A stretch of 29,183 nt of DNA from positions 1 through 29,183 of the forward strand of contig DASRUN010000013.1 of NCBI GenBank assembly GCA_035655435.1, read 5' to 3'. The position numbers and the translations under genes were made by a program. Within the stretch, counting starts at the first letter, position 1. Each line of letters starts with the position of its first letter. This DNA is from UBA493 sp035655435. Its GTDB lineage: Archaea > Iainarchaeota > Iainarchaeia > Iainarchaeales > Iainarchaeaceae. The notes under the pieces are model-generated. The model was not told the DNA's origin and did no database searches. It was given only the letters and a program-made list of their open reading frames with translations. Below are positions 22,232 through 29,183 of this stretch, piece after piece.

Positions 22232-22966
22232 ATGGATACAAGCATTTTGGAGGACATAGGATTTTCGAATGCGGAGATCAAAGTGTATCTTGCTTTACTT
22301 GAACTTGGTTCGGCAACTGCAGGCCCAATACTAGACAAAACAGGTTTGCAGAATTCTGTTGTTCACATGACACTGAACAGGCTTGTTGACAAAGGATTTG
22401 TAACTTTTGTAAAAGAAGGAAAATGGAACCATTATCAAGCAACGGAACCAAAACACATAATCGATTTTATTGAAGATAAAAAAAAGCGCTTTGAAAGCAT
22501 TTTGCCGGAACTTGAATTAAAACAAAAACTCGCGGAAGCAAAACCGGATGTTAAAACGTTCAGAAGCAAAAAGGGATTGCGCGAATTACTTTATGAACTC
22601 CTTGATGCCGGAGGAGATTCGCATCACACAATCGGTTCCCCTGTTGAATCGGTAATGATGGGAGATGCATTCTGGATTGATTACCATCATAAAAGAGCGG
22701 AGAAAAAAATAAACGCAAAATTAATTTTCAATGAATCCATGAGAGATTGGACGGAAAAAGTAAAAGCAACAGGACATTACCCTTACGCGGAAATCAGATT
22801 CATGGAACAGGGGTTTGATCCACTTACAGAAACAATAATCAGGAACGACAAAGTTGGAATACTTCTTTGGATAGAAAAACCAATTGGAATTTTGATACAC
22901 AATAGAGCATTAGCGGACTCTTATGAAAAGTACTTCCGGTTTTTGTGGAAGAAAGCTAAACCATAA
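22232..22966 (+). CDS. TrmB-family transcriptional regulator
   Basis: A 244-residue regulator. The N-terminal winged helix (about 1-75) reads LEDIGFSNAEIKVYLALLELG, then ATAGPILDKTGLQNSVVHMT and a wing with KEGKWNHYQATEP. A coiled linker (FIEDKKKRFESILPELELKQ) leads to a C-terminal effector domain of about 150 residues with GSPVESVMMGDAFWIDYHHKRA and EKPIGILIHNRALADSYEKYF, as in TrmB-like sugar or metabolite sensors. It is divergent from a zinc-finger gene and lies 24 bases before a PLP-dependent enzyme, which is a good candidate target. The palindrome overlapping its own promoter suggests autoregulation. The effector is unknown. Confidence 0.85.
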   Translation: MDTSILEDIGFSNAEIKVYLALLELGSATAGPILDKTGLQNSVVHMTLNRLVDKGFVTFVKEGKWNHYQATEPKHIIDFIEDKKKRFESILPELELKQKLAEAKPDVKTFRSKKGLRELLYELLDAGGDSHHTIGSPVESVMMGDAFWIDYHHKRAEKKINAKLIFNESMRDWTEKVKATGHYPYAEIRFMEQGFDPLTETIIRNDKVGILLWIEKPIGILIHNRALADSYEKYFRFLWKKAKP

Positions 22967-22990
22967 AAAAAGTTCCAACAAATCATTTGT

Positions 22991-24013
22991 ATGCCATTAA
23001 GCGCAAAGGAAGAAGAAATACTCAAGAGCATTGTGGTTGCGTCAGACAATGATCCTGATAAACCTGAGTTTCCACCGGAAAAACCAAAATACCCTTCAAC
23101 ACCGACTTTTCAAATAGAAGTCCCGGGCTTTACAAATGTTTGGCTAAAAGATGAGAGCGTTAATCCCACGGGAACACACAAAGATAGAATGGCGTGGGAA
23201 ATGGTTGTTACTTACAGGCAACTTTTGATGGCAAAAAAGAACGGCGGCATCAAAACGCTCCCCCAAATGTCAATCATCAGCTCGGGAAGCGCGGCAAATG
23301 CAATACAAACAATGCTCAAAAAATACAATCTCCCAAATCTCAAAATTCTTGTTGATTACAGAATGGATACAAAAATAAAAAAATCGCTTGAAAAAAAAGG
23401 ATGCGAAATTTACGAAACGGATTTATCAAAACAAGTTCTTTACACGGAAGACATATTGAAACTGACGGATAACAAAGATGGAATTGATATTACAAGCGAT
23501 GATTCACTTGGCCCATATGACATATTCTATGATTGGATGAGCTATGAAATATTGAACAGCGAACCGGATTATGTTTTTGTCCCATATGGAACAGGACACT
23601 TGTACGAAAACATTGTCAACACCTCCGTAAGGGAAACAAAAAACATTCTCTTTCATGACAGAAGGCTCAAAACAGATACAAAAAAAATCAGGAACTGTAA
23701 TTTTTTAGGAGCAACAACAAATAATCCAAACACAAAAGCCGACAAACTCTATTCGCCGCACCTGCCTTTTGTGCATTTTGGAAAAAACTGGATAAAGCTT
23801 GCGATAAGCAAAGGATACATTGGAGGGGAATCAAATGTTTACACTGTACAAGAAAAGTATTTTGATAAGGCAATGGAAATTGCCGCAAAAAACAAAGTAA
23901 CCTGCGAACCATCGGGAATAGCGGGATTGGCACTATTGCTTCAAATGAAGGAAAAAATCCCAAGCAACAAAAAAATACTCATTGTAAACACAGGAAAGAC
24001 GAAATACGAATGA
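22991..24013 (+). CDS. PLP-dependent fold-type II enzyme (threonine-synthase-like), atypical
   Basis: A 340-residue protein of the threonine synthase/cysteine synthase fold. VWLKDESVNPTGTHKDRMAW places the PLP-binding Lys at residue 64, SIISSGSAANAIQTML (94-109) is the substrate/Asn loop with Ser-Gly-Ser in place of the usual Ser-Gly-Asn, and CEPSGIAGLALLL (305-317) is the conserved C-terminal segment. The phosphate-binding glycine loop, normally GGGG, reads PYGTGHLYENI (198-208). These changes suggest a substrate different from known family members. No N-terminal zinc ribbon as in threonine synthase is seen. It probably forms a regulated unit with the TrmB gene upstream, although TATA-like CATAAAAAAAG (22963-22973) could give it its own start. 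Confidence 0.75.
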   Translation: MPLSAKEEEILKSIVVASDNDPDKPEFPPEKPKYPSTPTFQIEVPGFTNVWLKDESVNPTGTHKDRMAWEMVVTYRQLLMAKKNGGIKTLPQMSIISSGSAANAIQTMLKKYNLPNLKILVDYRMDTKIKKSLEKKGCEIYETDLSKQVLYTEDILKLTDNKDGIDITSDDSLGPYDIFYDWMSYEILNSEPDYVFVPYGTGHLYENIVNTSVRETKNILFHDRRLKTDTKKIRNCNFLGATTNNPNTKADKLYSPHLPFVHFGKNWIKLAISKGYIGGESNVYTVQEKYFDKAMEIAAKNKVTCEPSGIAGLALLLQMKEKIPSNKKILIVNTGKTKYE

Positions 24014-24021
24014 ATGCCATC

Positions 24022-24030
24022 AATAAATAC
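24022..24030 (+). promoter_or_regulatory. TATA box of the membrane glycosyltransferase
   Basis: AATAAATAC, the same sequence as the boxes at 8002 and 21316, centred 26 bases before ATG 24052. Confidence 0.65.
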
Positions 24031-24051
24031 TAAAAAGCACAAATATTTCAG

Positions 24052-25527
24052 ATGCAAAAAAAGACGCTTATTTTATTTGCTGCAATACTGGTTTTCCATC
24101 TTGCAAACAATGTTTACTGGTCCGGACAGAATACCGCAAATTATTATGATGAATCCGTTCATTACATGCTCTCCGCGGAAGAATACGGAAATATTCTCGA
24201 ACCCGAAACCTTGCATGATGCAGAACACCTATACCCGATATTGGAGTACTCAAAAGGACTCTATCCTCCATTTTTTCATTTGATGAATACAGCCGCATTC
24301 ATTTTCATGGGAATTACAAAACAAAGCATACTTGCAATAAACACCATTTTTCTTGCAATACTGGTTATCAGCACATTCTTGATCGGCAAAGAAGTTTATG
24401 ATGAAAAAACCGGGTTGATCGCCGCGGGAGTTGTATCGTTTTTTCCCGCAATATTCTTACTTTCAAGACTTTATCTCCTGGACCTTGCACTAACAGCAAT
24501 GGTTACCGCCTCGCTTTTCACGCTTTTGAAAACAAAAAGTTTTACGGATAGAAAAATGAGTGCGCTGGCCGGAATTACCTTCGGTCTTGGAATGCTCACA
24601 AAAATAACATTCATAATATTCCTGATTGTTCCGCTCTGCATTATCTTGAAACAAACCGCTGCAAAAATCAATGAAACACAGAAAAAAAATATCTTACTGT
24701 TTTCGGCACTCGCAATAACCTTGTTTTTCCTCTGGTATTTTTCGCACGCTGAATCTTTAATAGACAACATAGGGATTCAGAACAAAATCGGGATTTTTGA
24801 AGGCAATCCCGCATGGAACACTCCAGACGGAGCGATGTTTTATATCCTCGGAACAATAAACGCAATATCTGCCCCCATAGCAATAATACTTGCGGCAGGC
24901 GCACTATTATTTGCAAAATCGGGAAAACATAAAAAAGAGTTGGCTTTTTTCGGATTTTTTATCCTGGTTCCTTTTATTGTTTTTACTTTTATTAGCATTA
25001 AGGAAATACGGCATTTTGTACCCCTATCCGGGGTATTCGCAATACTGGCAGGAAAAGCAATAATCGGAATACAAAATCTGCAAATAAAAAAACTGGTTTT
25101 AGGGGCACTTGCGGCAATACTCATTGTGCAGTTTTTTGTAATCAGCTATCCGGAAATAAGCGACTTCTCTCCGAAAACCGGCGACTGGCAGGAGCATAAT
25201 ATTATTTCGGAAATAAAGAATTCCAAAACCGAAAAACCGCCTATAATCGTGGCGGAAAACGAAAGCCCTTTTTTTAACTCAGCCACACTGGCGAAAACCG
25301 CATTTATTGAAAAAACAGGAATAGGGGTTTTGAAACTTTTCGACGGACACCTGAACCAAAAATACATCCTGCAAAGCGATATTGCGAAACTTGAGAAAAC
25401 GCACGAAATTTTTTATGTGAAAATCCTTTCTCCAAACGCCGACACTGAAGAAAACGCTAGAATCTATCCCCTCCCCAACGGAGATAAAGTAACGGTATAC
25501 AAAAACAGGAAACTCACAAATAAATAG
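24052..25527 (+). CDS. GT39/ArnT-like membrane glycosyltransferase
   Basis: A 491-residue polytopic protein of the lipid-linked-sugar-dependent GT-C fold. The first span (LILFAAILVFHLANNVYW) is followed by the catalytic-loop motif YYDESVHYML with Asp33 and Glu34. Next come GKEVYDEKTGLIAAGVVSFF and LSRLYLLDLALTAMVTASLF, which match PMT/ArnT-type families, and about ten membrane spans in all. The last 120 residues form a soluble external domain (from about ISYPEISDFSPKTGDW). Such enzymes transfer a sugar from a polyprenyl phosphate carrier to protein, lipid or glycan outside the membrane. Donor and acceptor are unknown. The gene may be connected with the surface glycan genes at 1-2240. Confidence 0.75.
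   Translation: MQKKTLILFAAILVFHLANNVYWSGQNTANYYDESVHYMLSAEEYGNILEPETLHDAEHLYPILEYSKGLYPPFFHLMNTAAFIFMGITKQSILAINTIFLAILVISTFLIGKEVYDEKTGLIAAGVVSFFPAIFLLSRLYLLDLALTAMVTASLFTLLKTKSFTDRKMSALAGITFGLGMLTKITFIIFLIVPLCIILKQTAAKINETQKKNILLFSALAITLFFLWYFSHAESLIDNIGIQNKIGIFEGNPAWNTPDGAMFYILGTINAISAPIAIILAAGALLFAKSGKHKKELAFFGFFILVPFIVFTFISIKEIRHFVPLSGVFAILAGKAIIGIQNLQIKKLVLGALAAILIVQFFVISYPEISDFSPKTGDWQEHNIISEIKNSKTEKPPIIVAENESPFFNSATLAKTAFIEKTGIGVLKLFDGHLNQKYILQSDIAKLEKTHEIFYVKILSPNADTEENARIYPLPNGDKVTVYKNRKLTNK
25518..25527 (+). promoter_or_regulatory. Possible TATA box of the coiled-coil gene
   Basis: AAATAAATAG, centred 28 bases before ATG 25550; it overlaps the last codons of the glycosyltransferase gene. 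Confidence 0.45.
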
Positions 25528-25549
25528 AAGAAAAACCCTAGATTAAAGC

Positions 25550-26677
25550 ATGGAAAATCTTGGGAGAATATGCGAACAAATAGAAAAGGAAGTTGCGGAT
25601 TTAAGGGGAAAGGCAACACAAAAAAATTGGGCAGGGTTCACACGAAGGGCATTTGTGTACAATTTGGTTAATATAATTCCGGGAATTGAAGAACTCGAAA
25701 AATTATTTGAAAGCGCAAAACAGGAAGCGGATGCAACAGGAGAATCCCACAAACCCGATCTTGAAATGCATTTAAGAGAAATAAAAAAACTCTTGGAAAT
25801 ACTCGAAAGAAACAAAGAATTAGAGGAATCACGCATACACAAAGTAACAAGCCAAGGGAGACACGAACTTGTTGACGCAATAACGGTTCCCGAACTCTAC
25901 GCAGATTTAGAACAAAAAACACTTTCAATGCTACTCAAAAGCAATTACCTTGTTGAAAGAATAAGGGTTTTTGAAAGAAAAAGAGAACCCGTAATGAAAA
26001 CCAAAGCCGCGCAAAGAAACATACTCGATCTGCTCGAAAAACGCGAGGACGAACTCCAATCGCTCAAAAAAAAATATGATGAAACAAGGAAAAAATCCTT
26101 TTTGGGTTTAGTGGATAAAGACATGAGCATTGAAACAGAAAATGAATTGAACGAACTCGCGCGCAGCATTGAAGGGAAAACTGCGTTGCTCAAAAAAAAC
26201 TTTGAAACAATGAAGGAAACAAACCAAAGGTTCCAAAGAGAAATGTTAGAGCTTAGCGAAAGGATATCCGAAGTTGAGGAAATAGATGCGCAAATAACCG
26301 GCAAAACATTCGAGCTCATCACAATGCTCAAAAAAGAAAGAGATTATGTAAAACGCGTGCTAATGGACATAGAACAGGAAACACTGCAATTGAGAAACAC
26401 TTATTCAAAGGAAATCCTCAACCTACAGGAAGAAAAGCTTTCCCTCAAAAACTCAATCGAAGAGAAATACGAAATCAGGTTAAAGGAAATGAAAAACGAC
26501 ATGCGCGGAAACAATGAATTATTGCAGCATTTCAAGGAGATGGCGGGAGAAAAAGAAAAAAAATTAATTCAGCTCGAGGAACAGAACGAGAAACTAAGAT
26601 TGCTCAACAGAGTGCTTGAAAAACACGGAAAAGTAAAGGAAACATTTTCAAAAAAACAAAAAAAATCAAAAAAATAA
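25550..26677 (+). CDS. Long coiled-coil protein, unknown function
   Basis: A 375-residue cytoplasmic protein, almost entirely helical and rich in Glu, Lys and Leu. The N-terminal part (about 1-130) is mixed, with NWAGFTRRAFVYNLVNIIPG and repeated ELEKLFESAKQEAD-type segments. From about 130 to 365 it is a continuous heptad-patterned coiled coil (for example KREDELQSLKKKYDETRKK) ending in a Lys-rich tail (KKQKKSKK). No ATPase heads, so it is not an SMC protein; it resembles uncharacterised archaeal coiled-coil proteins that could be structural or DNA-associated. No family assignment is made. Confidence 0.6.
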   Translation: MENLGRICEQIEKEVADLRGKATQKNWAGFTRRAFVYNLVNIIPGIEELEKLFESAKQEADATGESHKPDLEMHLREIKKLLEILERNKELEESRIHKVTSQGRHELVDAITVPELYADLEQKTLSMLLKSNYLVERIRVFERKREPVMKTKAAQRNILDLLEKREDELQSLKKKYDETRKKSFLGLVDKDMSIETENELNELARSIEGKTALLKKNFETMKETNQRFQREMLELSERISEVEEIDAQITGKTFELITMLKKERDYVKRVLMDIEQETLQLRNTYSKEILNLQEEKLSLKNSIEEKYEIRLKEMKNDMRGNNELLQHFKEMAGEKEKKLIQLEEQNEKLRLLNRVLEKHGKVKETFSKKQKKSKK

Positions 26678-26721
26678 CAATAAAGAAAAAAATTGGGTAA
26701 CGAAAAAAACATTAAAAAAAT

Positions 26722-27117
26722 TCAAAGTGAAGTAAAGCTCTCGCGATCGCTTTCAAATCGAGTTTTCTTTTTGCGGAAAAGCTTCAACATGATTTCCTCG
26801 GAAATTCTGTTTGATTCTTCTGTTTCATCAAACTCATCCCCCTGCTCCAAAAATTTTAGAGTGTGCTTCTGACCCAAATCAAAATCAACAAGTTTCTCCA
26901 TCACAACATTAATGTCGTGTGAAGATTCCTCAAAATAAAGAATAACCACAATCAGATCAAAGTGCTTCATATCATGCACTTTTTTCACCAAATCAAGGTT
27001 GTTGCTAGTAATGACCTCGGCAACCTCAACACCCTTAATCTGAGATTTCAGAGAAGCCGCTATCAAAGGGGTTATTTGCAACAAAGACTTTTTCGACGAA
27101 ACCAATGCTATTTTCAT
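26722..27117 (-). CDS. Small Rossmann-like protein, weak lumazine-synthase-like resemblance
   Basis: A 131-residue protein opening KIALVSSKKSLLQITPLIAA, followed by strand-helix alternation including HFDLIVVILYFEESSHDINV and a C-terminal basic tail (KLFRKKKTRFESDRESFTSL). The order of a first beta-strand, a middle 'DLIVVILYF' strand and a helix recalls the archaeal riboflavin synthase/lumazine synthase superfamily, but the catalytic signature is not clear, so the resemblance is tentative. ATG 27117 has TATATTAAAG about 27 bases upstream, in a promoter region shared with the divergent membrane protein gene. Confidence 0.4.
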   Translation of the reverse strand: MKIALVSSKKSLLQITPLIAASLKSQIKGVEVAEVITSNNLDLVKKVHDMKHFDLIVVILYFEESSHDINVVMEKLVDFDLGQKHTLKFLEQGDEFDETEESNRISEEIMLKLFRKKKTRFESDRESFTSL

Positions 27118-27140
27118 AACAAAAAGAGGGTGGGAAACGC

Positions 27141-27157
27141 TTTAATATAATTATAAT
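27141..27157. promoter_or_regulatory. Shared divergent promoter
   Basis: TTTAATATAATTATAAT carries a minus-strand box TATTAAA centred about 27 bases before ATG 27117 and a plus-strand box ATTATAAT about 24 bases before ATG 27177. Two back-to-back leaderless genes thus overlap in their core promoters. Confidence 0.5.
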
Positions 27158-27176
27158 CTATTAAATATCGGATAAA

Positions 27177-28646
27177 ATGTACGATAAATACGATTCTCCG
27201 CATGATGATGAAATATACCAAAAAAAACCCGAGGAACAGGCGAGAGAAATCCTCGACAAAATAAAGCCTTTCATTGTTCCGGCGGTTGCAATAATAGTGC
27301 TTCTCATAATAGGGCTTTTCGCATACGATTTTTTTGTCGGAAGCGTGAAAAACGTAACCTTCGAACTCAATGATACGGAAGGAGAATCGATCTCCGGCGC
27401 GGTAAAAGTCCTCAATGAAAGCGGCGGAGAAATTGCAACTGCGAGAAGCGGGGAAGCAATAAGCCTCAAAGCAGGAACTTATACCGCACAAGTGGCTGCG
27501 GCAAATTACAAAGCAAAAAGAGAGCAGTTCAATGTAACCAAAGACGGATCAATAGAAATTGAAATGGAATCAGATAAAGAACTTGAAATTTCGGGAGAGT
27601 TTCCGGGATCATTTTTTACAGGAGAACAAAAAACCATTCAGGTTACAATAACAAACAACGGCGAAACCTCACAGGCAAAATTTGTGCTTGAAAATGATGC
27701 AAAAGAAGCGCTTGAATTTGAAAACAATGAAGCGATTACAGTTGTTCCGGGAACGAACACAATAGAAATAATACTCAAAGCAAAAGAAAGTCCGAAATCC
27801 GATTTGTTGGGAGAAGAAAACAAAGGAACAATAAGAATTGAAGGATTGAATAACAGAAAGGCAAAAATAGAAGGGGATTTTGAATTAATAAAATTCGCAC
27901 TAAAAGACATTAGCATCAGAATAGGGCAAAGCAATAGCGCGGTTGATTTTGGAACACTCAAAAGCGGCGCCACAAGCGAAAAACAAATTACAATACAAAA
28001 CAAATCAGATGCCACAATAAACGAAGTCGAAGCGGAAATTACAATTACTTCTACAATCTTCGCGGACAAAACCGAAGTAAAAAATTGGTTCTCGTTTGAA
28101 CCCGCAAATGTTATCAATGATATAAGCCCCGGAGAAACGAAATCAATGACACTTAACATTCAAGTTCCAAGCGATTTTGCATTCCCGCCTGGAAAAACTT
28201 TGGAAACCGTCAACGGAAATGTAATACTCAAAACCGGATTTTTGGAACAACAATTCAACCTTAATTTAAAAATCCAAAAACCAAATACCGGAGTAAATAT
28301 TTCAGGAATAAACGACAAATACACAATAACAAAACGAGATAATGTTTATCCGACACAGGCAAACTTCATTGATATCAGAAACACAGGGGATGTACTCCTA
28401 ACCGATTTCAGGGTTTTAGTTTCATGCACAGAAGGATATGGATGGTTGAGCATTGGAAACAATCAAACTGATACTTTTTTCGCAACCCTTGGAGCAGGTC
28501 AAACAAGAAACATTCCATACACAATAACAGTTCCAAATTCGGTCCAATCCGGAAAAATAAGCAATTGCGGAATCGCAGTAATATACAATGATCCTGCAAA
28601 CGTGGAATACCAGGAAGAAAAAGCAACACTTATTTTGACTTCGTGA
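27177..28646 (+). CDS. Membrane-anchored surface protein with beta-sandwich repeats
   Basis: A 489-residue protein. An acidic, charged N-terminus of about 30 residues is followed by one membrane span (FIVPAVAIIVLLIIGLFAYD), so most of the chain is external. The first external module resembles PEGA/carboxypeptidase-regulatory beta-sandwiches (NVTFELNDTEGESISGAVKV, LKAGTYTAQVAAANYKAKRE). At least two CARDB-like or Ig-like domains follow, each with 'TITNNGETS' or 'IQNKSDATI' and a final 'IDIRNTGDVLLTDF'. Such modules mediate adhesion or complex formation at the archaeal surface. Many Asn-x-Ser/Thr sequons are present (NVT, NES, NKS, NQT), fitting archaeal N-glycosylation. Its tail overlaps the regulator gene by 17 bases. 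Confidence 0.6.
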   Translation: MYDKYDSPHDDEIYQKKPEEQAREILDKIKPFIVPAVAIIVLLIIGLFAYDFFVGSVKNVTFELNDTEGESISGAVKVLNESGGEIATARSGEAISLKAGTYTAQVAAANYKAKREQFNVTKDGSIEIEMESDKELEISGEFPGSFFTGEQKTIQVTITNNGETSQAKFVLENDAKEALEFENNEAITVVPGTNTIEIILKAKESPKSDLLGEENKGTIRIEGLNNRKAKIEGDFELIKFALKDISIRIGQSNSAVDFGTLKSGATSEKQITIQNKSDATINEVEAEITITSTIFADKTEVKNWFSFEPANVINDISPGETKSMTLNIQVPSDFAFPPGKTLETVNGNVILKTGFLEQQFNLNLKIQKPNTGVNISGINDKYTITKRDNVYPTQANFIDIRNTGDVLLTDFRVLVSCTEGYGWLSIGNNQTDTFFATLGAGQTRNIPYTITVPNSVQSGKISNCGIAVIYNDPANVEYQEEKATLILTS

Positions 28647-29145
28647 GAGCGAGAAGATCTCCCCTCTTTTCAAGCTTTTTACGTTTTGAAGACAAAACAA
28701 CAATTGTTTCAGTAGCGGAAATCAATCTATTTATTGACTCAGAAGCGAAAAGCCTGTTCTGGAAAGAATAAAGTGACGGAACATCCTTTACCCTAATGGA
28801 AGTTACAATGTCAAACCTGCTGTTCACAATTCCAAGTTCATGTACCTCATCAAAGGCAACAAGCTTCGATGCAAGGTTCTCTGTTTCTCCGACCTCGGAT
28901 TCGACAAGCATAAGCGCATTCAAACCTATGCCAAGGTCGTGAAAATACTCCGGATTTATTATAACACTTTTTTTCATTATGAGTTTTTCTTTGACAATTT
29001 TTTTCCAACGCGCGCTCACAGTATTCCTGTGCAAACCGATTTCCTTTGCACACACCGCCAGATTCAATTCCGGTTTTTTGAGTTTGAAGGAAAGAATTTT
29101 CAGATCATTTGCATCAAAATCAAAGTTCGAAAAATTTTCCCCCAT
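28630..29145 (-). CDS. Lrp/AsnC-family transcriptional regulator
   Basis: A 171-residue regulator with the N-terminal AsnC-type helix-turn-helix (DANDLKILSFKLKKPELNLA, then CAKEIGLHRNTVSARWKKI) and a C-terminal Lrp-like ligand-binding/dimerisation domain (LGIGLNALMLVESEVGETEN through SRFDIVTSIRVKDVPSLYSF). The start is ATG 29145; the frame can be read from a TTG at 29166, but Lrp proteins do not need that extension. It is convergent with the surface-protein gene and overlaps it by 17 bases. Such proteins often sense amino acids; the ligand is unknown. Confidence 0.78.
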   Translation of the reverse strand: MGENFSNFDFDANDLKILSFKLKKPELNLAVCAKEIGLHRNTVSARWKKIVKEKLIMKKSVIINPEYFHDLGIGLNALMLVESEVGETENLASKLVAFDEVHELGIVNSRFDIVTSIRVKDVPSLYSFQNRLFASESINRLISATETIVVLSSKRKKLEKRGDLLALTKSK

Positions 29146-29183
29146 AATTTTTTGGTGCCACTTCAATAGGCGCCCAATGAAAC

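Noticed and set aside
24014..24283. 89-residue plus-strand frame
   Set aside because: It overlaps the start of the membrane glycosyltransferase in another frame and has no recognisable features.

Overview
The window looks like a chromosome segment of a small-genome archaeon, most plausibly a DPANN-type lineage; that placement is inference. Archaeal signs are AT-rich boxes of the form AATAAATAC or TTTATATA centred about 25-29 bases before many start codons with no Shine-Dalgarno between them, which implies leaderless mRNAs. Archaeal protein families (TrmB, KaiC/RAD55, Lrp, tandem winged-helix) and a tRNA gene without CCA agree. The DNA is A+T-rich and gene-dense, and most genes are single or in short operons. 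Genes inside operons tend to show Shine-Dalgarno-like sequences, while first genes do not.

Layout. 1-2240: minus-strand glycan pair, a GT4 glycosyltransferase (cut by the window edge) and a GH130 glycoside phosphorylase/hydrolase. 2417-4027: a phosphoribosyltransferase-like protein, a DUF4870 membrane protein with a terminator hairpin, and a small membrane protein. 4040-5839: an HEXXH metalloprotein, tRNA-Gln(TTG), a multi-pass membrane protein and tRNA-Ile(GAT). 5785-6984: an HTH plus LAGLIDADG endonuclease-like gene whose reading frame runs into the antisense strand of tRNA-Ile. 7193-9805: a lipoprotein, a rhomboid protease with a helical insertion, and a membrane protein/winged-helix regulator pair. 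9971-11256: a DUF4143-type AAA ATPase behind two tandem 32-bp palindromic units. 11411-12974: a PLC-like zinc hydrolase followed by two tandem 42-residue membrane microproteins, then a single-HKD phospholipase D-like lipoprotein.

12979-18659 is the best understood block: aspS-gatC-gatA-suhB-gatB on the minus strand. AspRS is of the long bacterial type (GAD insertion) and carries His31 and Gly83, residues associated with non-discriminating enzymes. It would therefore form Asp-tRNA(Asn), which GatCAB converts to Asn-tRNA(Asn). An inositol-phosphatase gene sits inside this operon, next to an 83-bp hairpin-rich insertion.

18852-22108: a KaiC-like ATPase, a lipoprotein, a metallo-beta-lactamase RNA exonuclease-like protein, two small membrane proteins and a 45-residue zinc-finger protein. 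22232-25527: a TrmB regulator with a palindromic operator, an atypical PLP-dependent enzyme and a GT39-like membrane glycosyltransferase. 25550-29145: a coiled-coil protein, a small Rossmann-like protein divergent from a membrane-anchored beta-sandwich surface protein, and an Lrp/AsnC regulator overlapping it tail to tail.

No rRNA, CRISPR array, insertion sequence or complete integrated element is visible. The features most worth follow-up are the twin microproteins, the tandem palindromes before the ATPase, the endonuclease gene running into tRNA-Ile, the hairpin insertion inside the gat operon and the bacterial-type AspRS.
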